Shown here in pieces: positions 1 to 5,442 of a stretch of DNA of 12,849 nt. The stretch's first letter is position 1. Every line of letters starts with the position of its first letter. The stretch is from an uncultured Opitutia bacterium (GTDB lineage Bacteria; Verrucomicrobiota; Verrucomicrobiia; Opitutales; UBA953), in contig CAITUF010000125.1 of the NCBI GenBank assembly GCA_903895475.1, positions 1 through 12,849 of the forward strand, in the 5' to 3' direction. Below the pieces are notes generated by a model, which was not told the DNA's origin, made no database searches, and saw only the letters and a program-made list of their open reading frames with translations. Both the position numbers and the translations under genes were made by a program.

Positions 1-105
1 GAACTGCACGATCGCTACGTCAGCGTGCTCGAGGCCGACGGCAAAGCGACGGAACTTCTCGCGCAGGCCGAAGCCGGCAACGCGCAGGCCCAATACATCC
101 CCTAA
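1..105 (+). CDS. 3' end of an unidentified protein gene (5' truncated)
   Basis: The first frame is open from the window edge to a TAA at 103-105 and gives 34 residues, beginning ELHDRYVSVLEADGK and ending AEAGNAQAQYIP. The codons look like those of the neighbouring genes, and the tail is Ala/Glu/Gln-rich and probably helical. The AEAGNAQAQY stretch resembles a Sel1-type repeat, but such a short match does not identify the family and I do not name a function. The last two codons and the stop (CCC TAA) are the first unit of the heptamer repeat array that follows, so the repeat supplies the stop codon. The gene lies 75 bp upstream of trmB on the same strand. Confidence 0.6.
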   Translation, partial: ELHDRYVSVLEADGKATELLAQAEAGNAQAQYIP

Positions 106-140
106 CCCCTAACCGCTATCCCCCATCCCCTAACTCTCAA
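99..140. repeat. Degenerate 7-bp tandem repeat (CCCCTAA type), 6 units
   Basis: Six consecutive 7-bp units can be read without a phase break: CCCCTAA, CCCCTAA, CCGCTAT, CCCCCAT, CCCCTAA, CTCTCAA. The last is the most degenerate. The array fills the spacer between the unidentified upstream gene and trmB and overlaps that gene's stop codon. Similar arrays lie at 4073-4100 and 4317-4344. Confidence 0.8.
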
Positions 141-180
141 TACCTTGCCTCCCCCTCCTTTCCGCCCCTTAACCAAGGCG

Positions 181-789
181 ATGCCGGAACAGACCAAAGT
201 CATGGGGAAAGATTGGGCGGAGGCTCGCCGCGAGGGGAGCGTCGACCGGTTACGCCTGACCCTACAGACCGCCCTCGCGAACCAGACGGCCCTAACCTTC
301 GAACTCGGCTGCGGCCATGGGCATTGGTTGGCCGCCTATGGTGCAGCGCATCCTGCGGAATTCTGCGTCGGCATCGACCTTGTCACTCATCGCGTCGAAC
401 GCTCACAGCGCAAGCAGGCACTGGGCAAGCTCGCTAACGTCGTCTTCCTCAAGGCCGAAGCGACCGAGTTCCTCGACGCTTTACTGCCCACGCAGCAACT
501 CACGAAGGTGTTCATCCTCTATCCAGATCCTTGGCCCAAGAAGCGGCACCAAAAAAACCGGTTCATCAATGCGGCGAACCTCGATCGCCTCGCTGACCAT
601 GCCGTCGCTGGAGCCACGTTACATTTTCGCACCGACTCGGAAGCCTATCATGATTGGACACGCGAGCACCTCGCGGCGCATCCTCGGTGGCAACTCATGG
701 AGGGAACACCTTGGCCCTTTGAGCAGAAGACCTTCTTCGAGGATATGATGAAAGCGAAGCGAGATCTACTCGCGGTTCGCTTACCTTAA
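181..789 (+). CDS. trmB: tRNA (guanine-N7-)-methyltransferase TrmB
   Basis: The product transfers a methyl group from S-adenosylmethionine to N7 of guanosine 46 in the variable loop of tRNAs, in the cytoplasm. From the chosen ATG it has 202 residues, slightly shorter than the roughly 210-240 usual for the family. The SAM-binding loop is ELGCGHG (residues 41-47), with the acidic end of strand 2 in GID (64-66). The family signature PDPWPKKRHQKNR is at 115-127 and the TD pair at 151-152. The C-terminal TPWPFEQKTFFE stretch matches the family's substrate-binding end. An in-frame TTG at 145 would add twelve low-complexity residues (PPPPFRPL) that overlap no known domain, so I prefer ATG 181, which has a weak AAGG just upstream. 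An ATG at 202 is also possible. The gene is followed by pyk, 95 bp downstream on the same strand. Confidence 0.93.
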   Translation: MPEQTKVMGKDWAEARREGSVDRLRLTLQTALANQTALTFELGCGHGHWLAAYGAAHPAEFCVGIDLVTHRVERSQRKQALGKLANVVFLKAEATEFLDALLPTQQLTKVFILYPDPWPKKRHQKNRFINAANLDRLADHAVAGATLHFRTDSEAYHDWTREHLAAHPRWQLMEGTPWPFEQKTFFEDMMKAKRDLLAVRLP

Positions 790-804
790 TTAGGTTAATC
801 TTTG

Positions 805-816
805 CCCCATCAGGGG
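805..816 (+). other. Small hairpin in the trmB-pyk spacer
   Basis: CCCC-ATCA-GGGG forms a perfect 4-bp stem with a 4-base loop, 15 bp after the trmB stop. It is followed by ATTGTTAAAA, which is T/A-rich but lacks a true T run. It could be a weak terminator or only local symmetry. The rest of the spacer (817-884) is AT-richer than its surroundings and is the likely site of a pyk promoter, but I could not fix a -35/-10 pair. Confidence 0.3.
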
Positions 817-884
817 ATTGTTAAAATCTGGCACGGGTCCCGCTTTCCCTTGCCTACCTAATAATCATATCTAGTCATTTAACC

Positions 885-2324
885 GTGAAGTCCTTCCGCC
901 ACACCCGCATCACTTTTACGATTGGACCGGCCACTGAGTCCGAGGCTAATTTAGAGGCGATTATCAAGGCTGGGGCCGATGTGGTCCGCCTAAATATGGC
1001 CCATGCTGACCACGCCTGGGTCCGGGCCACCGTCGCCCGGGTGCGTAAAGTCAGCCAAAAGGTCGGTAAGGAATTGGCCGTCATGATGGACATCAAAGGG
1101 CCCGAAATCCGTACGGGCGCCCGCACTGAGCCAACCCAATTGGCGACCGGTCAGCTGGTGGACGTCTCCGGCTCCACCGAGACGAAGGCCGAAGGAGACA
1201 TCCTCGTCATCCCGACCAACTACCCGAAGATGATCTCAGCGGTCCCCGTCGGTGGCGTTGTCCTCGTTGACAATGGCCTCATCCAACTGCGCGTGCTGGA
1301 ACAGAAGTCCGACCGTCTGCGTTGTAAAGTCGAACAGCCCGGCCCGCTGGGTAGCCGCCGCCACATCAATCTCCCGGGCGTCAAAGTCGACCTCCCTGCC
1401 CTGACCGATAAGGACCGGGCGGACGTCGCCGTCGGCTGTGAAGTCGGGGTCGATTTCTACGCCCTATCTTTCGTCCGTGAGGCCGCCGACGTCGACGCGC
1501 TGCGCGCCCTGCTCCTCGAGCATCACTCGAAGGCGCACATCATTGCCAAGATTGAAGACCAGTCGGCCATCGAACACCTCGGTGATATTCTCCGCGCCAC
1601 GGATGCCCTCATGGTAGCGCGCGGCGACCTCGGCATCGAAATCCCTTACGAGACCCTGCCGCTGATCCAGCGCAAGGCTGTCGCCATGGCCATCGCCGCC
1701 CGCAAGCCAGTCATCGTCGCGACGCACATGCTGGAGTCGATGATCCATAACCCCGTGCCGACCCGGGCCGAGGTGACCGACATCTCCAACGCCGTCTTGG
1801 AGCTGGCCGACTCGGTCATGCTTTCGGGCGAAACGACTACGGGTAAGCACCCCATCCGCTGCGTCGAAGTGATGTCCCGCATTGCCTCGACGACGGAACG
1901 CGAACTTCCCGTCGTGCTCTCACTGGAACAGCCCAACGAGACTCCCAAGATCAAGCTACTTCGCGCCGCCGCCAGCCTAGCCCAAGACCTTGGCAACGCT
2001 GGCATCATCGCTTTCACCCGCAACGGCGACGTGCCGCGCACGCTCTCCTCGCTCCGCGCCATCGGCTGCCCGATCTACGCCTTCATGGAGGAGGCGCACG
2101 TCCACCGGAAGATGAGCCTGCTCTGGGGCGTCGAATCGTTTCAGATGAAGTTCGAGCCCAAGGCCGAGGACAACATCACCCTCGCGCTCGCGCGACTGCG
2201 CGACGAAGGCCACGCCGAGCCCGGCCAGACGCTCGTCATCGTGACGAACGTCATCCTCGGCCCGACCGTCATCGACTCCGTCCAGCTCCGCGCCGTCCCG
2301 GCGCCGGAAGCGAAGAAGGGTTGA
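885..2324 (+). CDS. pyk: Pyruvate kinase
   Basis: The enzyme converts phosphoenolpyruvate and ADP to pyruvate and ATP, the last step of glycolysis, in the cytoplasm. At 479 residues it has normal family length, with the TIM-barrel A domain, an inserted B domain (about 79-165) and a C-terminal domain (about 345-475). Visible motifs are RLNMAH (35-40), KGPEIRTG (71-78), AKIEDQ (221-226, with the catalytic Lys222 and metal-binding Glu224), ARGDLG (245-250, with Asp248), ATHMLESMI (279-287) and SGETTTGKHP (314-323). The start is GTG. No Shine-Dalgarno sequence is visible, but the N-terminus aligns well with the family start just before TIGPAT. The Ser that normally follows in the RxNFSH motif is Ala here, and the usual DTKGPE is DIKGPE. 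Both positions are near the potassium site. The lipoprotein gene begins 39 bp downstream. Confidence 0.97.
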   Translation: MKSFRHTRITFTIGPATESEANLEAIIKAGADVVRLNMAHADHAWVRATVARVRKVSQKVGKELAVMMDIKGPEIRTGARTEPTQLATGQLVDVSGSTETKAEGDILVIPTNYPKMISAVPVGGVVLVDNGLIQLRVLEQKSDRLRCKVEQPGPLGSRRHINLPGVKVDLPALTDKDRADVAVGCEVGVDFYALSFVREAADVDALRALLLEHHSKAHIIAKIEDQSAIEHLGDILRATDALMVARGDLGIEIPYETLPLIQRKAVAMAIAARKPVIVATHMLESMIHNPVPTRAEVTDISNAVLELADSVMLSGETTTGKHPIRCVEVMSRIASTTERELPVVLSLEQPNETPKIKLLRAAASLAQDLGNAGIIAFTRNGDVPRTLSSLRAIGCPIYAFMEEAHVHRKMSLLWGVESFQMKFEPKAEDNITLALARLRDEGHAEPGQTLVIVTNVILGPTVIDSVQLRAVPAPEAKKG

Positions 2325-2363
2325 GCGGGCGGGGCCGCCGCGGACACCCCGGATCGAAGCGAC

Positions 2364-3992
2364 ATGCGACCGCACGCCTTGCTCCTGACGATGCTGCTCG
2401 GACTGACGGGCTGCCTCACCCCGACCGGTGATCTCGCGGCCTTGCGGCGCGCCTTCGAGGCCAGCCGTCCCGGGGACACGCTGATTATCCCACCGGGCGA
2501 CTACGCGTGGGACGGAGCCAGCCCCATCCCCCTGAAGTCGAACCTCACGGTCATCGCCGACGGCGCCACCTTCCGACTGCCGATGGTCATGGGGGACCGG
2601 GCCCGCGCGGTACTCTTCCAAGGCCAAGACGTCCGCGACCTGACCTGGCGCGGCGGGCGCTTCGTCGGACAGGTCTTCGACCCATCACGCGAAGACAACA
2701 CCTGGGAGCCCAACGTGAACACGCGCGGCCTCCTGCTCACCACGAGTCCGGGCGGGGTGACGCGTAACCTGCGCTTCGAACGCGTCGAGTCCGACGGGTT
2801 GGCCGGCGCGGCCATCACCGTCCTGGGCGCCGGGCCCAAAGGCTCGACGCGGGAAATCCTGACCTACGCGCAGGGCATCCATGTCGTCGACTGCCGCCTG
2901 GAGCGGACCGGCAAGTACATGTGGGATTATGGATACCTTTGGCAAATCGCGCTCTGGCCCGAGGAGTCCGGCCCCGCCGCCCAGGCCCAGGCCCGCAAAT
3001 ATTTCCGGCAAGACCTGATTCGGGAGGGCGTGCGGATGTCGGCGGGGGACGATCGCGTCTTCTTCGCCAACCAGCCCGCGCTGCCGTTGTCGCGCACCCG
3101 GGAAGGCCTCGAGGCCGACCGGGGGTACGACGCGATCTGCTTCTTCGGGGACACCCTCCCCTCCAACCTCGTCCGCGGACGCCAGTATTTCGTCGTCGAG
3201 AGCGCTCCGACCTATGTCCGGATCGCCGAGCAACCGCTGGGCGCGCCGATCCGGTTCGCCTCCTCGGCCGGACGGCAGACCAAGCTCATAACGCGTCTCT
3301 TCGACGCCTACCTCGCCCTCTACGAGCCGACGGGCAGCGGCCCAGGCAAGGGCGCACTCGACTTGGTCGGCTGCGAGGACGTGGAAGTCCGCGGCAACGC
3401 CCTCAGCGCGCTGGGGGATACGATGCATATCCAGAAAAGCCGGCGGATCGTCTTCGACGGCAACCGGATCCTCGGTTCGCGCATGGGCGCCTTCTTCCTC
3501 GCCGAGTTCTGCGAAGGCGCGCTGATCACGAACAACGTCGTCGACGGGACCAATGGCTCCCGGGTGGTCAGCATCGAGAAATCCTGCCGGGACGTCGTCC
3601 TCCGCGGTAATACCTTCCGGCACGGCGGCCGCGGCTCCTGGATCAACCAGCCTAGCGGGTTGCTCATCGAAGACAACGTGTTCGAGCGGAACACCACGAA
3701 ATGCGAGGCGGATCCGCAGCGCGGGCGACGTAGCTTCCTGACCGGCGCCTACGAGCGATACCCCGAGATGTATTTCACGACCTACGAAGTCGGCGGCGCC
3801 TACGGGGATGTCATCCTGCGCAACAACCGCTTCCGGAGCGGCCCTGCGGCCAGCCATGCGATCACCTTTATGCCTGGGGGATCCCGGATCGCCATCCAGG
3901 GCAACCACTTCGAAGGTCCCGTCCGCGACATCCCGCCAATGAACGGCTGCGTGGACGTTAAGATCTCGGGCAATACCGGGCTGGCTCCCTGA
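2364..3992 (+). CDS. Right-handed beta-helix lipoprotein, substrate unknown
   Basis: This 542-residue protein begins with a short basic and hydrophobic signal ending in LTGC, so Cys17 is the probable lipidation site and the protein is likely exported and membrane-anchored. Residues 25-220 open with the usual cap of secreted beta-helix proteins (GDTLIIPPGDYAW, 37-49) and continue into irregular coils. Residues 335-540 hold clear parallel beta-helix coils with Asn-rich turns, for example EVRGNALSAL, VFDGNRILGS, LITNNVVDG and LLIEDNVFERN. Such folds occur in pectate lyases, polysaccharide lyases, GH28-like hydrolases and phage tailspikes, so polysaccharide binding or cleavage is plausible, but I see no diagnostic active site. 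Between the two helical parts (about 221-309) lies a segment with a different, non-helix pattern. The ATG start has no strong ribosome-binding site. The gene is 39 bp after pyk and could be read through from it, although no functional link is evident. Confidence 0.82.
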   Translation: MRPHALLLTMLLGLTGCLTPTGDLAALRRAFEASRPGDTLIIPPGDYAWDGASPIPLKSNLTVIADGATFRLPMVMGDRARAVLFQGQDVRDLTWRGGRFVGQVFDPSREDNTWEPNVNTRGLLLTTSPGGVTRNLRFERVESDGLAGAAITVLGAGPKGSTREILTYAQGIHVVDCRLERTGKYMWDYGYLWQIALWPEESGPAAQAQARKYFRQDLIREGVRMSAGDDRVFFANQPALPLSRTREGLEADRGYDAICFFGDTLPSNLVRGRQYFVVESAPTYVRIAEQPLGAPIRFASSAGRQTKLITRLFDAYLALYEPTGSGPGKGALDLVGCEDVEVRGNALSALGDTMHIQKSRRIVFDGNRILGSRMGAFFLAEFCEGALITNNVVDGTNGSRVVSIEKSCRDVVLRGNTFRHGGRGSWINQPSGLLIEDNVFERNTTKCEADPQRGRRSFLTGAYERYPEMYFTTYEVGGAYGDVILRNNRFRSGPAASHAITFMPGGSRIAIQGNHFEGPVRDIPPMNGCVDVKISGNTGLAP

Positions 3993-4022
3993 ACGGTCGC
4001 CTTACGCGACATGCAGAAGCGA

Positions 4023-4052
4023 GTGCTGGGTCGAGCGCTGGATCGAGCGCAC
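4023..4052. repeat. Two and a half 12-bp tandem units (GCGCTGGRTCGA)
   Basis: GTGCTGGGTCGA is followed directly by GCGCTGGATCGA and then GCGCAC. The stretch from 4027 to 4050 matches 5322-5345, in the array upstream of xseA, at 18 of 24 positions. The two loci therefore look like one repeat family. Confidence 0.6.
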
Positions 4053-4072
4053 CTGTTGCCTCTTCGGCCAAG

Positions 4073-4100
4073 CCGCTAACCGCTAACCCCCAACCGCCCG
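4073..4100. repeat. Degenerate 7-bp tandem repeat (CCGCTAA type), 3-4 units
   Basis: The units in phase are CCGCTAA, CCGCTAA, CCCCCAA and a decayed CCGCCCG. The consensus is the same as in the arrays at 99-140 and 4317-4344. Confidence 0.72.
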
Positions 4101-4123
4101 CGAATACCATTCGCGCCAGGTAG

Positions 4124-4145
4124 GGACCAGCGTCCCCGCTGGTCC
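4124..4145. repeat. Perfect 9-bp hairpin, palindromic intergenic element
   Basis: GGACCAGCG (4124-4132) and CGCTGGTCC (4137-4145) are perfect complements around a TCCC loop. There is no T run on either side, so this is not a standard intrinsic terminator. It looks like a short palindromic repeat of the kind scattered between genes, although only one copy of this exact sequence is present here. Confidence 0.6.
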
Positions 4146-4171
4146 GCGGCCGACCGAGGCAAAAAGACCAA

Positions 4172-4207
4172 AGGGTCAGGGACAGGGTCAGGGGAAGATT
4201 CAGGCAA
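4172..4207. repeat. Three 12-bp tandem units (AGGGTCAGGGRM)
   Basis: AGGGTCAGGGAC, AGGGTCAGGGGA and the more decayed AGATTCAGGCAA follow each other without a gap. The middle unit plus two bases (4184-4197) is also the left arm of a 14-bp inverted repeat. Confidence 0.65.
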
Positions 4208-4280
4208 AACAACCAAGTCGGCAGGATGCCGTTTCGAAATCCTGTACCTGTCCCTTTTGCATCTACCTTCCCCTGACCCT
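4184..4280. repeat. Perfect 14-bp inverted repeat with a 69-bp interior
   Basis: AGGGTCAGGGGAAG (4184-4197) is exactly complementary to CTTCCCCTGACCCT (4267-4280). The interior holds a smaller inverted repeat, CAGGAT (4222-4227) and ATCCTG (4239-4244), and the first copy of the 18-bp direct repeat. This could be a remnant or non-autonomous mobile element. No target-site duplication was found. Confidence 0.6.
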
Positions 4281-4313
4281 TTCCCTATTGTATCCACCTG
4301 TCCCTTTTGCATC
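4246..4313. repeat. Perfect 18-bp direct repeat, 50 bp apart
   Basis: ACCTGTCCCTTTTGCATC occurs at 4246-4263 and again at 4296-4313. The right arm of the 14-bp inverted repeat lies between the copies. Confidence 0.85.
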
Positions 4314-4316
4314 CAT

Positions 4317-4344
4317 CCCCCAACCGCTATCCGCTAACCGCCTC
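4317..4344. repeat. Degenerate 7-bp tandem repeat (CCGCTAA type), 3-4 units
   Basis: The units in phase are CCCCCAA, CCGCTAT, CCGCTAA and a decayed CCGCCTC. This is the third locus of the heptamer family in the window. It ends shortly before the REP-like palindrome at the dehydrogenase stop codon. Confidence 0.72.
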
Positions 4345-4350
4345 CACCTA

Positions 4351-4372
4351 GGGCAGCACGCAGTGCTATCCC
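4351..4372. repeat. REP-like half palindrome overlapping a stop codon
   Basis: AGCAC-GCA-GTGCT (4355-4367) is a perfect 5-bp hyphenated palindrome, flanked by GGG on the left and CCC on the right. Its core GCACGCAGTGC recurs in the paired element at 8211-8262. The last bases of the palindrome form part of the dehydrogenase stop codon on the - strand (4366-4368). Confidence 0.6.
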
Positions 4373-5226
4373 GCCCTCGAGAAATAAAGGCGGGCCAACG
4401 CCTGTGTGCCGCAGTCGCCGTCACCGGCGGCTTCGACGTCGGCGTAGAGTTTCGCCGCGAGCTCAAGGCCGGGCAGCGAGAGTTTCTGCTCGCGGCAGAC
4501 TTCTAGAGCGAGGCCGATATCCTTGACGAAATGCTTCACGTAAAAGCCCGGGGCGAAGTCTCCCTTAAGCACGCGTGGTGCCAAGTTGAGTAAAGCCCAG
4601 CTCGAAGCACCACCCCCAGAGAGGGCTTTGAGCACGGCGTCCAAGTCGAGGCCGTTCGCACGCGCAAAGGCCAAGGCTTCCGCCATGGCCACCATCCCAG
4701 AGGCGATGGCGATTTGGTTCGCGAGCTTACAAAGCTGGCCGGCACCAGGGCCACCCTGCAAAGAGATGGTCTTGCCCATGGCCTCAAAGAGCGGGCGGGC
4801 TTTTTCGAAATCCACGGTAGCGCCGCCCACCATGATCGTGAGCGTCGCCTCACGGGCCCCGCGGTCGCCGCCAGAGACGGGCCCATCCAAGGGCAAACAG
4901 CCCTGCGCGGTCGCCGCCGCTGCCAGCTTGCGAGCCAACGATGGGCTGGAGGTCGTCATATCGATGAGCAGACAGCCTGGACGAGCCGCGCTCAGGAAAC
5001 CCTGCCAGACTTCTTCGACGTCATTTGGATAACCGACCATGGAGATGGCGGCGTCCGCCCCTTGCACCGCCGCGGCGGGCGAGTCCGCCCAATGCGCACC
5101 GAGCGCAAATAGGTCCTCGGCCTTGGCCTTGGTGCGGGTGTAGACCACGACCTCATGGCCAGCCTTCAGCAGGTTGACCACCATGCTCTTCCCCATGACC
5201 CCAGTGCCGACGAAAGCGATACGCAT
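4366..5226 (-). CDS. NAD(P)-dependent beta-hydroxyacid dehydrogenase family oxidoreductase
   Basis: The product is a cytoplasmic oxidoreductase of the 3-hydroxyisobutyrate dehydrogenase / tartronate semialdehyde reductase superfamily, with 286 residues, the usual length. The N-terminal Rossmann domain starts with the GTGVMG loop (7-12). The substrate motif DGPVSGG is at 114-120, the catalytic lysine is Lys167 in GAGQLCKLANQ, and KHFVKD is at 231-236. Arg31 after strand 2 suggests NADP(H), which is inference. The sequence is closest in style to the uncharacterised branch with SGGGASSW and LAPRVLKGDFAPGF motifs, so the true substrate cannot be given. The reading frame stays open upstream, but that extension is encoded by 12-bp repeats and the family start is the ATG at 5226. 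The stop codon lies in a REP-like palindrome. The gene is divergent from xseA. Confidence 0.88.
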   Translation of the reverse strand: MRIAFVGTGVMGKSMVVNLLKAGHEVVVYTRTKAKAEDLFALGAHWADSPAAAVQGADAAISMVGYPNDVEEVWQGFLSAARPGCLLIDMTTSSPSLARKLAAAATAQGCLPLDGPVSGGDRGAREATLTIMVGGATVDFEKARPLFEAMGKTISLQGGPGAGQLCKLANQIAIASGMVAMAEALAFARANGLDLDAVLKALSGGGASSWALLNLAPRVLKGDFAPGFYVKHFVKDIGLALEVCREQKLSLPGLELAAKLYADVEAAGDGDCGTQALARLYFSRAG

Positions 5227-5274
5227 GGCGGCAGTGAAAGCACTAATCTGGGCGATGGCAAATAGGTAGGGGGA

Positions 5275-5346
5275 GAGTCGAGGACAGGGTCGAGGGCGGA
5301 GTCGATGACTGAGTCGAGGACTGGGTCGTGGGCGGAGTCGAGAGCG
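5275..5346. repeat. Six 12-bp tandem repeats between divergent genes
   Basis: Six units read in strict 12-bp phase: GAGTCGAGGACA, GGGTCGAGGGCG, GAGTCGATGACT, GAGTCGAGGACT, GGGTCGTGGGCG and GAGTCGAGAGCG. The consensus is GRGTCGWGGRCK. A seventh unit (5347-5358) is decayed. The array sits in the 216-bp spacer (5227-5442) between the starts of the dehydrogenase and xseA, where both promoters should lie. A related stretch is at 4027-4050. Confidence 0.85.
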
Positions 5347-5442
5347 AGGCAAGGGATGGGTCCTTAGTCGACGAAACGCAAACAAGGCTGACCGACCTCG
5401 AGACCGCTTGCCCTTCCCTACGAAATCACCGAGCCTCCGGAT

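Larger units (their letters stand above)
3993..4365. other. 373-bp intergenic region packed with repeats
   Basis: There is no credible gene between the beta-helix stop and the 3' end of the dehydrogenase. Short open frames here are built of repeats (for example Asp-Pro-Ala-Leu runs) and lack any family signature. In order the region holds a 5-bp hairpin just after the stop (3996-4010), two 12-bp units (4023-4046), a heptamer array (4073-4100), a 9-bp hairpin (4124-4145), three 12-bp units (4172-4207), a 14-bp inverted repeat, an 18-bp direct repeat, a second heptamer array (4317-4344) and a REP-like half palindrome (4351-4372). The flanking genes converge, so the region should carry 3' ends rather than promoters. 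Confidence 0.75.

Noticed and set aside
99..140. A true telomere or linear replicon end
   Set aside because: The repeat is short and degenerate, is flanked on both sides by ordinary genes, and recurs internally.
2685..3908. A 407-codon open frame on the - strand across the beta-helix gene
   Set aside because: It is antisense to a gene with a clear signal peptide and fold pattern, shows no family motifs, and is explained by the GC-rich codon bias of the + strand gene.
4076..4312. Small - strand open frames in the repeat-rich spacer, including one of 78 codons
   Set aside because: The translations consist of repeat-encoded residues, have no family motif and no ribosome-binding site.
4246..4313. 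CRISPR-like repeat and spacer pattern
   Set aside because: There are only two copies of an 18-bp repeat, with an inverted repeat arm between them, no further units and no cas genes.
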